A stretch of DNA of 64,000 nucleotides, from assembly GCA_950295325.1 (NCBI GenBank), contig OX485808.1, positions 20,480,527 through 20,544,526 of the forward strand, written 5' to 3'. Below the pieces are notes generated by a model. It saw only the letters and a program-made list of their open reading frames with translations, searched no databases and was not told where the DNA came from. Source of the stretch: Polytrichum commune. Lineage: Eukaryota > Streptophyta > Polytrichopsida > Polytrichales > Polytrichaceae. The position numbers were made by a program, and so were the translations under genes. Below are positions 19,061-31,159 of this stretch, piece after piece; position 1 is the stretch's first letter; each line of letters starts with the position of its first letter.

Positions 19061-21687
19061 AAAGAAAAAATAACGCCCGTATTTTCACACGAGCATGACT
19101 GCAAGCCCGTTGGCCTCATACTAATCACAGATTCCGTGATGTAGTATGTGGTTATATGCCTCCGTTAGGAGGTGGGCTCTGGGGGTTCTCTAGAAGTCCA
19201 ATTTTGGTTAAGGTGGGGGTACGGGTGGTTGTTTATTGTCGAGTTTTCTTTTATTAAGTACTAAGTACGTGAGGTTTTTAATAGCGTTTTGGTGTATATC
19301 TTTCATGAATTTTTTGATGTTGGATTTAGGGATTTTTAAGTCCGTTAGTTTTTGGATGGAGTGTTCGTGTATGGCTCCTCGTACTCCTACAGTGATTGTT
19401 ATAACAGGGTTGGTTTTCCAACCCTTGTTGTGGATGGCGTGATTTAGTGGATCGTATTTGGCGTGTTTCTGTGCAATGGCTTGTTCGGGGAATCTGTCGT
19501 GGCAGTAAGTGAATTCGATAAATTGTACTGTGTGGTTGGATGATGGTAATACAGGTAGGGTGGTGTGATTTGGGGCACCGATCATGCATAAGATGTCAGG
19601 TCTAAGTTTAGCTTGACATTGGCATGGCGTTTGGGGACATGTGCATGCTAATAACCATTCTGGGACTGTGGTTTCTTGTGGCCTGTTGTTGAGATGTCCG
19701 GCATTGGCTTTTGTGAGGAACCGTGTGTGTTTGTTAGCTTGTAGTGTTTGTGTGATCAGATGTACTGCTTTGTTATGTCTTGCGATTCGGAGACCTTTTA
19801 AGTATGGGTGTTCGCATGTTGATAGTAGGTGCGGCCACGTGTCTCTCTCATTTCTGTGGCAAAGTGTGCAGTTGGGTTTTGGATGTGTGAGGGGCCAAAA
19901 TATACTTTTTCTATGGTTGCCCATATATTGAGCGTATCGAAATTTTAATGTTTGGGTGATTTGGGTATCTGGTATTTGATCATTATTCCAAAAGTGATTA
20001 GAGAGTTTTTGGTTTATTTGGGTGTTTGAGAGCCATTTATCTACGTATGGGAATTTATTTATGGCTAAGGTTGTTTCTAAGTTGTCGTGTGCTTTTGTTA
20101 TGAATGTGCGTAAGTTACGGATGGCTCCGTCGTGTGTGCCTGTGGGGCAGCTGGCAAGCCAGTAGGGGGTGGGGCGGGCGATGTGGATGTGTGGAGTTTG
20201 TTCTGGTTTTTCTAAGTTGTTCCCTTCATTGGCTAGGTCATCGGCTAGTTCATTTCCGGTGATGCCCGTATGCGCTCGGACTTTATGTATGTAGATTTTG
20301 TGGGGGGTCCAGTAAATCTTCCTTACTATGGCGGCTATAAGTAGTTTGTCAGGGTGGTGGTGTTGTGATGTTGGGTGTTGTATGTGGTTATTTATGAGGT
20401 ATATGCTGTTGAGGCTGTCGGTAAATATGTGTGTTTCTGTTTGTGTGATTTTTATGTTTTTGATGGCGAGGAGTATGGCATATAGTTCGGCTCTAAGTAT
20501 ATTTTGATAGCCTGGTAGTCGTTTTTCTATACGGGTGTTATTATTGGGGCTATATCCCGATCCTGCCGTATTGCCCACAATTTGTTCCTCGGAGTATTTT
20601 GTTGGGGGGATGAAGGAGCCGTCTGTGTATACGCATTGATGTGGGGGGAATTTTGGGGGGGGGGTGGGTGTATGTATAAGTATTAGGTATTGGTATGGTG
20701 GTGTGATTATTAGTGTGTAGTATATTTACTTGGGGGTATTTTTCCATATATTGGAGAGTTTAACTTTATACTGTGTGAGAATGGGCTTAATGGGGTGGGT
20801 GTCTATATGTGTGTTAGTTAGTTGTTGCAAGATTTGTTTTAATGTGTGCGGGGTTCGGACGTTTGGACTTAATGTTACTTGGTTGTGTACACAAATGATT
20901 GATGTGAGTGCCGGTTCGTCGTATTGGTAGTATGTTGGCCATTCGGGTGTAGGTTTATATTTTATGGTGTATGGTGGTATGGTTGCCATGACGTGTACGT
21001 CGGGTTTTGTGGCGAGTGGGAGGTTTTGTGTTGTCCAATCTTTATGGTTGGCGATGAGAATGGTAACTGTTTTGGGGTCTTCCTTGGCGGCCATTCTGGC
21101 CCAGTGGATGGCTTCTAACGTTGTGTTGTAGTCCGTGGGGAAAGCTAGTCCTATTCCTGTCCATTTAGAGGATTTGGCGTGACCTAGTGAGCTGAATATT
21201 ATGTCTCGGTTATGTGGGGAGTGGTATTGTGTTATTTGAATGGGGCAAGTGAGGGGGGATGAATAGTAAGTGTGTGTGATTTGGAATGTTGTGATTAGTG
21301 TTTTGATGATTTCGGGGTGGAGTGTTTGATGTAGGTTTTGTGGTTGAATTATCTTTGGTTTTTTCTTGGGAAGTATAGTGACATATTTTTGTAGGAGCCA
21401 TAGTACTGCGGTTTCAAAGTCTTGGGGTGGTGGGTGAAGGAAGTTAGTTAAATGTTGTTGTTTATTATGTGTGAATTGGCTCCAAAGCCATTGTAGTCTA
21501 TCTATATTAATGGTGGCGATGTGGTTTCCATTTTGGTCATATACGTTGGCTACTAAGGTATTTATTTGGATAGTTGGTTTATTGACTAGGATGTCTTTGT
21601 CCGGATTACATTCCTGGGTGGAGGTTGTAAGGTTGGTGATTTTTAGTGGTGGTTGGATGAATTTCTTATCCTTAGTTTGGACATGTG
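19061..21687 (-). pseudogene. Non-LTR retrotransposon with RNase H, CCHC finger and restriction-like endonuclease
   Basis: One minus-strand frame is open from the 5' truncation near 21685 to the stop at 19208, broken only by TAA at 20726-20728. In order: about 300 residues I cannot assign (TCPIQITQYHSPHNRDIIFS, WTGIGLAFPTD); RNase HI with YTDGS (D codon 20621-20623), AELYA, IFTDSLNS, VRAHTG and GNELADDLAN, i.e. the full DEDD set; a CCHC finger C-x2-C-x9-H-x4-C at about 19870-19811; then a PD-(D/E)XK nuclease with RPD, 27 residues later FIEFTY, then QKHAKYDPL. RNase H before a C-terminal restriction-like endonuclease is characteristic of Dualen/RandI-type elements. The reverse transcriptase is lost by truncation. 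The 3' UTR runs 19207-19061. It lies inside an older LINE, with imperfect 12-bp flanking repeats (AGCCTAGAAAGA, GACTTACAAAGA). Confidence 0.7.
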
Positions 21688-22599
21688 AGACTTACAAAGA
21701 CTTCAAACAAGCTATATGAGTTTTGCACTTCGTCTGGCCTTGAAACCGATCTAGCGAAGACTAAAATCATGATATTTGGCCGCAACAAAAGGAAAGTAAA
21801 CCAAGAGGCATTTTACCCACATAAGGACCAAATTGAGATCACCTCTGAATACAAATACCTTGGGATTGATTTTTATTCACATGTTTACTTTGAGCCACCT
21901 AGCAAAAGGTGAGGAATCGTACGTATGAAAGTGTTTGGTGGGAACTTTAAGAAAAGAAGTTGTAGTGAGTGTCACATGTTGGGAACTTTAAGGAAAGAAG
22001 TGGTAGTTAGCGTTACATGTTGGGAACTCAAATTTTACCTATTCAAGGCTTTAGTGCTTCCTACTTGCACGTATGCACCAAAATTTGGGGAGGCGGCTTG
22101 AAAAACTCTCATTGGAAAGTCTTTGAGAAGGGCATGAAGATGCATATGATGTCATGTGTCAAAGTATATTCATCAAGTACTTATAATATCTTATTGGCCG
22201 AATTCATAGAACTTCCCATAGATTGTATGCTCGCAAGCTTACTATGGGCTTTGAACAACATCTCGCCCACCTACCCCCCTCTTGGCTAGTCAATAAAGCA
22301 ACCTCACTATCCCAACCTAGCCGAACAAGGATTTAACACTTGGTACAAATGGACAACCATGTGGAAGACATCATGGGGTTTATCTCATTGGGAAACTCAA
22401 GACAACCCAACCATATAAAAGACAACATATGTTGATATCAAGGAGGTTTTTCTTGCTAGAGAGTGGAACTCTTTCCATCTCTCTCCAAAGAAACTAGATT
22501 ACCTCCATGTGGTGCTAACTTTTTTGGTTATGTTAGCCTCCAGGGGTTTGTACTGGGTGGCCAATATTTTGTAACATCTTGATATATATATATATATAT
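21688..22599 (+). pseudogene. AT-tailed LINE, copy 1, 3' part
   Basis: Continues the reverse transcriptase interrupted at 19060: YEFCTSSGLE, AKTKIMIFGRNKRK, YKYLGIDFY, then the thumb/connection region (ALVLPTCTYAPKIWGG, SHWKVFEKGMKMHMM, ILLAEF). Several frameshifts and stops. Compared with copy 2 the zinc-finger region is deleted after KKLDY. It ends in an (AT)n run at 22582-22599, not in poly(A). Confidence 0.75.
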
Positions 22600-23162
22600 G
22601 AATTTCATTATGATCTAATGTAATGCCTTGTCAATGATTCATCCCTCTATTATGACTAATTGATTCGTATTGTGTGTGGAATCTTTTTCTTACCAATTCA
22701 TAAGAGGACGGTCTAATGGTAGCATATGATAAATGCCACAAAGAGAGAGAATTTAATGAGTATCATTGTTTGTCAAAATGAGGATTTGTGGTATGAAAAT
22801 CAATTGCCTTGTATTCTATATCAAAGCCAAAGTGATTGGAATGGTAGCATAAGGACTGACAATGTCGAGGTTTGATTTCTCGAATTTGGAGAATTAACAT
22901 TTGAACATGTTTGACGAGTTAGCAACATGTTGAGGCCATAGACTCGTTGGGTTATGAAATGTATACGTAGTATGTGTGTTCTCGCTATTGTTTGCAGATC
23001 GGTGAGTGGATTATGAATAAACTTACTTAAAGTATCAGAGGGCGGGTGTTGATCTTCTGAAGTCCATACTAATATTGAGGAGGGAGTCCTTCAACATGAT
23101 AAGTCAATAGTATGGCTATGGATCTAAACTTGGCAGACAATAAGCCCAAAATTATGAATTTT
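22600..23162. other. Intergenic DNA, nothing recognised
   Basis: AT-rich; no open frame or repeat of note between two retroelements. Confidence 0.4.
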
Positions 23163-26100
23163 TTTATAAAAATATATTAAAAAAAAAAAAAAAAACAGAA
23201 GGCCAAACCAACCAGCGCCAAAATGAATACCACAAAAGAAAAGACGCGCCCTTCACCGAGGGGAGGCGGAACCCCTTGGGCGCGAAACACCGCCACTTAA
23301 AAGAAACAAGGACCGACCGCAATCAAGGACAACCCACCAGGGCCACCGAGCCAAGGACCACCCCCACCCCACCAACCAAAGACAACCCCCAAGCCACCTA
23401 AAACGCCAACAAAGAGGCCGTGACAACCTACCTACGTTGCCTTTTCCAGTTCCACTCAATATGCAGGTTGTGTCTTCTACAAAGAACATTCCTAGCCCCC
23501 CATGTTTTGTCAAACTTTTGAAGCATTGCAACTGCAAAGAAGCTACTAATCTTAATCATTGCCAACACTCTTCGCCATGCCAATTTGGCATAGATGACGA
23601 GTTCATCCCAAATCTGGTGCTTGAGCTTAGACTCATGCCATTGTGTTTGATTGAAGACTTTGTCATTCCTTTCGATCTAGATAGTCCAAAGAGTAATGCC
23701 CCTGAGGAGGTGCCAAACTTTGATCATTTTACCATATCTCTTTGGGATTCTTTCCCCGAACAAGGCTTGCTTCCAATTGAAGCCATCATAGTTGTTAGAT
23801 CTAACACCACGGAGTTTTGCATAATGAAGGTGGCCCATCTCCACGCCCTCCTAGCTTGAATGCAATCCCAAAATTTATGCTTGATTGATTCGCTCGTATT
23901 AGGGAGGCAAAAAATGCATTGCTTAGAGATTGAGGTTGGTGCGATCCTGGCCCTCCATTCATTGACTGCAACCGCTTTATGCCAAATTGACCAGATGAAC
24001 ACAACTTCTTTACTGGCTCTAAGTGGGTCCCATATTTGCGACCAGTAAAATATGTAATTACTCGGGAGGTAACCTTGCCATTTATCTATTGCACAGGTGA
24101 TTCCCGGGTTTCTCTTGATGATAGGGTCACGGCCATCCTTGGTGGTGTAGTCAAGGAACCGTCCCCCGTCCATCCATCGCCACCTATCCGGGTCCCATCC
24201 AAGGGATGCCAATTTCCTCTCTTTTCCCTTCCCTTTTAGGTCCCCTATTGGTGTGAATGACTTTTACTTTATGAAAGAAGCCTTCTATCTCCCCTAGAGG
24301 ATGTTCCCAAACTCTAAGGCAACGTGAGTGTGTACCCACCATGTAGCATTGCACCGGGAGAGGTAACGTTGTATCGTACCACTGCAGACATTCGGGAGTG
24401 AAGTTCGTATCACATTGGAAGACAAATGCCGGGTCTTCTTCTCCAACAACATAATACCCCAGCCATTGACCGGCATAGGCAATGTCTTCATCCGTTTCCA
24501 AGAGTTGACGCCATTGGTCATAGATTTTATTAATCAAATCCTCCCAGCCTCCAAGCTCGGTGTTGGTGAACCTAAACTTCTCACGCGCTCTTTCCCATGA
24601 GAGAAAATCTTGTGGTGTACTATCCCAAATGTTATCAATTTGCCTATTTCTTTGGCGGTAGAGGTGGAGGCCTTTAGGGTAGGCAAATTCTTTGTTAAGT
24701 AGGTCCACTCCATCCGACCACCAAATATTTGAGTGCAAGAGTTCCATCCGTGTGCGTGGCGGAACTTGATACACCCCTTTAACCATGACCTTCCATACTT
24801 TGCTAATGTGACCCCATACTTTTGATCCTGTGAAGCCAATGTGTTATTTATTGGTGAACCAATCAAGGCTAACTCCCCATTTTTTCCCCTTTTGGGGGTT
24901 GAATCTTACTAGCCTATATCTTAGCATAAGTTGAAGAGTAGACTCTCCTGGTTCCATAGCTCTAACAATCCATTTGCACATAAGTCTAGTCTTAGCCGCT
25001 TCCGGGTCTACCAACCCGAGTCCTCCCTCTTTCTTCTTCATGCAACACTCTTGCCAGCTCACCCTGGTGCGGGTAAGTTGTTCTTTTCCAGACCACTAAT
25101 AGTTATGAATGGCCCCTCTAATGTTCCTAAGAATTTTGTTTGACCTTCCCCACACCGTAATGAAGAACCATAGTGTGGATAGGAGAACTTGATTGCATAT
25201 GACCACCCTACTTGCAAGAGAGAGTTTCATGGTGCTCCAGTATTTCAGTCTCTTAGAAATTTTATTAAATAAAAAGTCATCAACACCCTCCGTGTGTAGG
25301 TTAAGGCCGAAGGGAATCCCGAGTAATTTGGAGAGGTCCCCTTTTTCCACCCATTGCTAATTATACCCTGCTAGCCACTCCAGCTTGTGCGTATCAAACC
25401 AATAGGCGCAAGACTTTTCCCAATTGATTTCCATTCTTGATAGATTACTGAATACCTTAAGCAACCGCACTAATTCGACTGCATATCGCTTTTCTCCTCT
25501 AACCATGAAGGAGGAATCGTCCGCATATTGTGAGATGCTCTATTGTTTTCTTCCCTATGGGAGGGAAATTCTCTTTAGTCTCCCTTCGGTGATTGCTTTC
25601 TTAATCATGTGTATGAGTGTTTCTCCAACTATAAGGAATAGATATGGTGCCAAAGGGCACCCTTGTCTAACTCCTTTTCTATCTTGAAGCTCTCACCCGG
25701 GGTGCCATTGAGGTTAACAACTGCGGATGCATTGCCAAAGAGTAGTTTAACCCATCTAGTGAATTTTGGACCTATGCCTATGTTTTCTATAGCATGGAAA
25801 AGAAACCGCCAAGAGACTTTGTCATATGCTTTAGAGAAATCTAATTTCACGAAAACTGTTGGTTATCTAGACGACTTTGCCCAATGTAGAGATTCATGTG
25901 TCAAGACAATGTTGTCTAAAATGAAGCGGAGGGGTAGAAATGCAGTTTGCTATGGGCTGATGATGTTTCTAAGTATGGGTTGCAGTCTTAGTTGTAAGGT
26001 TTTGACAAATATTTTATATGATGTTGTAAGTAAGATGATAGGCCGCTAGTAGTTAAGGTCTTTTGGGTCACCTTCTTTAGGGATGAGGCTAATAAGCCCT

Positions 26101-26843
26101 TTCGTCATCCCTTCATGTAATGCCCCGTCTTCTATACCTCTAAGTATCATTTTATGGAAAATCTGCCCTATTGTTGGCCATAACTTTTGGAAAAAACTCC
26201 ACTAGAATCCCATCATGTCTAGGGGCTTTCCCTTTTGCCATGTATGTTACCGATGTTAATAATTCCTTCTCTGTGATGTCTCTCATGAGGGGTTTGTACA
26301 TCGCTTGTGTAATCATGTCTGAGAATCCCTCAAATACCTCCCTAAGTGCCCCCTCATTAATTTCTTTATGTTGGTAGAGTTTCTTATAGAAATCATGACA
26401 TATCCTATCTAGGTCATCCCTCCTTGTAAAGCTACGGCCATGATTATGCTTAAGTTTTGAAATGACTGCATTTTGGTTTTTTGCCTGACGGACTTGAAAA
26501 ACTCCGTTGAGCATTTGTTCCCAAGTTTCTGCCATCTGACTCTTGCTCGGATGGTGGTTGCTCTAGCCTTCCTAAGCTCTATATCCTCTAGGCTTTGTTT
26601 TAGTTGGTTTACTACCCCTTGTTTGTCTACATTGTAGATGTCGTCATGTAGGGTAGCCACAACTACCTCTAGCTTAGCCCTCGTATCTAGCTCCTCTTTT
26701 TTGTAGTCTCTTTCTTTTTGTTTGTTGAGTTGCCTATACATTCTAGAGATGTGTCTTATCTTGTTGAAAGAAGGAGTTGTTTCTGGAAGTTTCCTCCAAC
26801 ATTCCCTCAAGATTTCACATGTTTCCCCTCGTAGGTGAGCTAC
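23163..26843 (-). pseudogene. Decayed L1-like LINE, ORF2 remnant
   Basis: Read on the minus strand from 26830 to 23163. A pre-RT helical region (26810-26409) leads to the reverse transcriptase: KGKAPRHDGI at about 26235, KLDFSKAYDKVSW at 25850, NLNGTPGESF, then QYADDSSFMV (YADD motif near 25520). Downstream are LGIPFGLNL, KRLKYWSTMKLSLASRV and KKEGGLGLVDP, and a CCHC finger at about 23930-23860 (CIFC ... KHKFWDC). Multiple stops and frameshifts break it. The 3' UTR ends in a T-run then an ATATATTTTTATAAAAAA tail, seen on the plus strand at 23163-23192. The endonuclease and ORF1 are missing; the 5' side ends where the long-TIR element begins. Confidence 0.85.
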
Positions 26844-28972
26844 GTGTAGTTAGCTTTTTGGTTACAAACAAACCCAGGGAAACAATCAAGGAAGACTTAA
26901 AAGGTGACTTTTATCTCATCTAGGTGTCTCAGATAAGTTTTGTTATGGAAAACACAAGGGTATTTCACTTTATTTTAAGGTAGGGCTGACAATTGGTTCA
27001 TGGTTAAGGGATAAAGACTTCTAGAAAACTCTCCATCTCGGTACATACAAATGTGACAGTCTCTCACCTCACTTTAATTTCCCAAGCAATAGTCTGGCAG
27101 TGAGTTTATTTTAATTGGACCAAGTGCGGTGCTCAATCATAGGCACAACCATAGGCAATAATCTTGCATAAGTAGCGCATTAGAGTCTTGTTGTACCAAA
27201 GCCAAGGGCACTTTGGTATAGGCAATAGGCTTTCATTACTTAATATTTCTGAATATAGCAAGAACAACATAAATATTAATCTTTACATGGCACAACCTCT
27301 TTATTAATTGGTAATACAACATTATCTAGAGTCTATCACCTTTAATTATCCTTTAAGTTTATATCTGCAATTCACTCCAAAGTAGACACTTAGTTCGTGA
27401 TATTAAATTCTTGTTTTGCTCAATATCTCACTACTCGTCTCTCCTACCTCTCCAATTTGCATGCTACATTACTCTATCAAGGCATCAATCTCAAGGTTCT
27501 CATGATCGGTAGGGCTCCGCCTACGCTTTCTAGAGCCCATCTCCATCTTCACTCCTTGATCTCATGATTGGAGTTCTTCGTTTGTTTGAAGTTATATTGT
27601 ATGTCGCATAGAAATTGAAAGTTCGAGTATACACAAATATGGCTATTGACTTAAGAAAAAACTTGAGAGAAAACCAAAAGATTCCATACTTGAGGAGTTT
27701 GCATCTGCCTAAGATTGATTGATGGTAATAATGTTCTTTACGCAAATAATCTTGACCTTGTAACTAAATAGACTGCAGACATTAAGATGCTTGATTGGCT
27801 AAAAGAGTATTAGCAAGACCATGGTCTATGTCTGTATGTGAATCATTTGTTCATAAGGATTGAATTAAGCAAGTCATTTTCTTCCTATCTCATGGGATGT
27901 CAGAGATTAAGAGACTTAAAGAAGGAGATTGAATTACCATTGACAAACCGAGCCATTTGTATAATTTTGTTATAATATGATTTGAGAAATCCACGTCTGA
28001 ATGGAGAAGAAGGGGAAGATGATATGGAGGTTGAAGAGGCTACCGTCTCAACAATTTCAAGCCTTCCATATCTTATCCTACTAACCCTTAGCAAAAAATG
28101 AAAGGTCAAGATTGTTAAGACGATTGGTTGTAAAAAGAGAGAAGACAACCAAACTAGTTCATTGGAACTTTAGTAAGTATTGTGATATTGTAAAATATAC
28201 TAAGGTGCTTTTGCTTTCAAGATGCTAAAGTGTTAACCTTGAAATCAATCAAGACATGGTAATTAAACCCATTAGCCAATAATCTTGCAATATAATATAT
28301 GGGATGAATATCTAATTGATTAATGAACAAGAGATTAAGAATATAAATCGAATTCAAAATAGGAAGGGGATAAAGATATGAACCATGCCATGAACTATTA
28401 ACCCACATCTGTGGTTTGGCCTATTGTTGCAATTCGTAGACATAATGGCTACTTTGGTCATAACCAAGTAGAAGACCATGGTCAGACCATATAATTAAAA
28501 TCAAGAAGTAATTAAGGAAAACAAAATAACATGTAAGATGATTGCACTGTCTTTTCAAGTTACATCAAAAGGGCTTAATTAATAAAGACTATGGACAACA
28601 CAAAAGTGCCCTTGGCTTTGGTAAAGAGACTAAAATGGGATACTACATGCAAGGCTATTGGCTATGGTTGTGCCTATGCTTGAGCACTGTACTTGGTCCA
28701 ATTAAAATGAACTCATTGCCAAACTATTGCTTGGGTAACTAATGTGAGATTGAATGATTGTTACAATTACATGTACTGACATTGAGAGATTTTGAAGTGC
28801 TTAACCTCAAATCATCACCTAATTGTTGGTTCAAACCTGAAATAATGTGGAAAAACTTTGTGTTTTCCCTATACAAACTCATTTGAGACACCAAGATGGG
28901 TACACATATCATCTTTTAAGTCTTCCCTAAGTGTTCCCCTCGGTTTGTTTGTAACCAAAATCTAAACTACAC
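26844..28972. mobile_element. 2.1-kb element with very long terminal inverted repeats
   Basis: The ends GTGTAGTTAG / CTAAACTACAC and the following block TTGGTTACAAACAAACC are inverted. Inverted similarity then continues for roughly 400 bp per arm: AAGACTTAAAAG, GGAAAACACAA, TTTTAATTGGACCAAGT, ATAGGCACAACCATAG and ACCAAAGCCAAGGGC all recur in order, inverted, between 28610 and 28972. The centre (27300-28550) is AT-rich without a convincing gene. Long-TIR Mutator-like or fold-back elements look like this, but no target duplication was identified. Confidence 0.75.
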
Positions 28973-29021
28973 TCCACCTCAAGGATTTTCTTAAATATGA
29001 ATGTGAATTATACTTGAAGCA

Positions 29022-29487
29022 ATCATTGACTTCCACCACAACGCAAGGTCATTGTTGCCTACCGCACCTCGAACCATAGATTTTCCATTGTAATTGGACA
29101 GTGGATGAGTAACTCTATTACTAGAGATACAAAACAATGCCACTTTTGCTCCTATAATATAATTGAAAATGAGGCACATTTCGTGTTGGAATGTCCCCTA
29201 TACAACCCCATTAGAGATAAGTTTTCATCGTTATTTGAGAACGTAGTTCTAGAGAGCCTCAAGTCTTTCTTTCAAATAAACCAACAAGTGAACATTAACC
29301 TCTATTTCATGGAGGCTACCGCACTCTGCCACTCTAAAAAATCAATTGATTTGAAACCATCATGATGCACTTTTAGTCCTATTAGCCTTTACGGCTTCTT
29401 GGACTTTAAGATCAATTTCATTAGGTCCCAGGAGGTGGGTGGTGAACCATGGTCTTATAAAGATTATATATATATATATATATATAT
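29022..29487 (+). pseudogene. AT-tailed LINE, copy 2, 3' end
   Basis: Carries the C-terminal end of the LINE family seen at 18900-22599. A CCHC finger CHFC-x10-HFVLEC is followed by PLYNPIRDKF, LKSFFQINQQVNINLYF and EATALCHS; short upstream codons (DFHHNARSLLPTAPRT) are in another frame. 5'-truncated at about 29022. The 3' end is an (AT)n run at 29465-29487 followed by 11 G. Confidence 0.75.
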
Positions 29488-31007
29488 TGGGGGGGGGGGG
29501 CAATGATTGAGATATTCATATGAACTTAAAAGGATATAATGAGAAAAATGTCTATGTAATGGCTATGGATCTTGTATCCACCACCATTACACCATCGAAT
29601 TATAGTTTAGAAAGCTTTCATCTAGTGTTCTATGTGTAGCTCATAGATCCCCGCCATGTGCCCATGGGTATTAGCTTCTTTGACAAAGAGGTTATGTTGG
29701 CACACACATATGCTATGTGACACCTACCATGGAAAGGGTGAAAATGTAGAGAAACATTATTGTATAGCCCGGAATCACAATAATTACACTGCAACTTAAT
29801 ATATAAGCATCAGTTCAATATTGCAGTTTGATGTGATCGAATTAATTTGAGCCTTTTTCACTATGAAAATACTTCATCTCACAAGACCTAAAGCGTCAAA
29901 ATGATCCGAAGGTTAAGATTCATGTTTGTATGTTGACATGACAATATTGACAACAAAGGTATGCGGCTCGATTCTAGGCAATGAATCCGACTCCACATAC
30001 AATTTCAGTTGTTGGATCCATACCGAGAATTGTCTCATCCGGTTGACAAATGCAAGTCATGAAGATGAGAAGTTTAGAACTGAAATTGACTTGAAATTGA
30101 AATGCAGAACTTAGATGAGATCAAAGTAAAGATTCTTATCCTCTCAAAAATATCACATAAACCCCTCCTAATTGTGGTAAAATATTGAACCTAGAAGAAT
30201 GTTTGAGTACATATTCCAATCTCATCTTGTCTTTGTAGTGTCCATTTGCACCTACAAGCCTTGCCATATACCACTCAATTGTAGGTGTCCGATTAGGAAG
30301 AGTGACTATGGAAGGCCCGCCATACCTCAACATCTCTGTCATATCCAAATTCCGAAGGGTGGAAAAACACCCAACTTTTTCCGACCAATGCATTGGGTTT
30401 TAGGGTTTTAATGCAAAAAACCCAAGTTCTGCAAATAAAACCATGGTTTTATTCCAACACTTAACACTCGACATTCAGCACCACCATTGGCGGACATTGG
30501 ACCCTCTGTCCTATAATCTCAACTTATCTGCAATAAAACTGAATAAAACCGGATTTTTCTGGACCTCAGATAATTGAGTTTTTTTTATATAAAAAAAAGA
30601 CTATGAAAAACCCAACTGTAAAAAAAACCTCGTGGTGCCAGCCTTACAAATTCCACACCCGCCCGGAACGCCAAATCTCCTTAGATATGGAAAATTCCAA
30701 CGATGATTCAAAATACAAATAATCTCACATCATCTAACTGAGCCGCATCTGGTGACAAGAGACATGTTGAATCGACTTGTTTGTTAGGCACAAATTCTTT
30801 GTCGGTTGGGCATCGCTTCATGAGATCTCAAGATGCTGAAGGCACCATCTGCAACCTTACATGATGTGAGATGCTCGATGTCAAAAGATGGCAGACCTAC
30901 CTTAAAGGTTTTTGTGGAAACCTGTGAAAAAACTTTGCTAATTCAGCCACCACAAAGATTGGCTTAAACTCTATGCACTATTTCTCAAAGACGAAGTAGA
31001 GGGAATG
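29488..31007. other. Intergenic DNA, nothing recognised
   Basis: Small open frames at 29926-30114 (+) and 30136-30393 (-) lack any domain. Poly-A/T-rich sections at 30560-30640. Confidence 0.4.
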
Positions 31008-31159
31008 ATCATGACATTATTCAGATCCATAACAATATTCTATGGGACGCACAATATTCCACCTAATATTAACGGATATTCTCCACATTCACTTTGAATA
31101 TTCCATGGAATATTGTGAGTCCCATAGATCTTTGTTATGGATCTGAATAATGTTATGAT
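31008..31159. mobile_element. 152-bp inverted-repeat MITE, family A, copy 2
   Basis: Terminal inverted repeats of 41 bp with few mismatches, starting ATCATRACATTATTCAGATC and including CTATGGGAC. The motif CATTATTCAGATCYATAACA is shared with copy 1 at 1334-1504. Confidence 0.85.
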
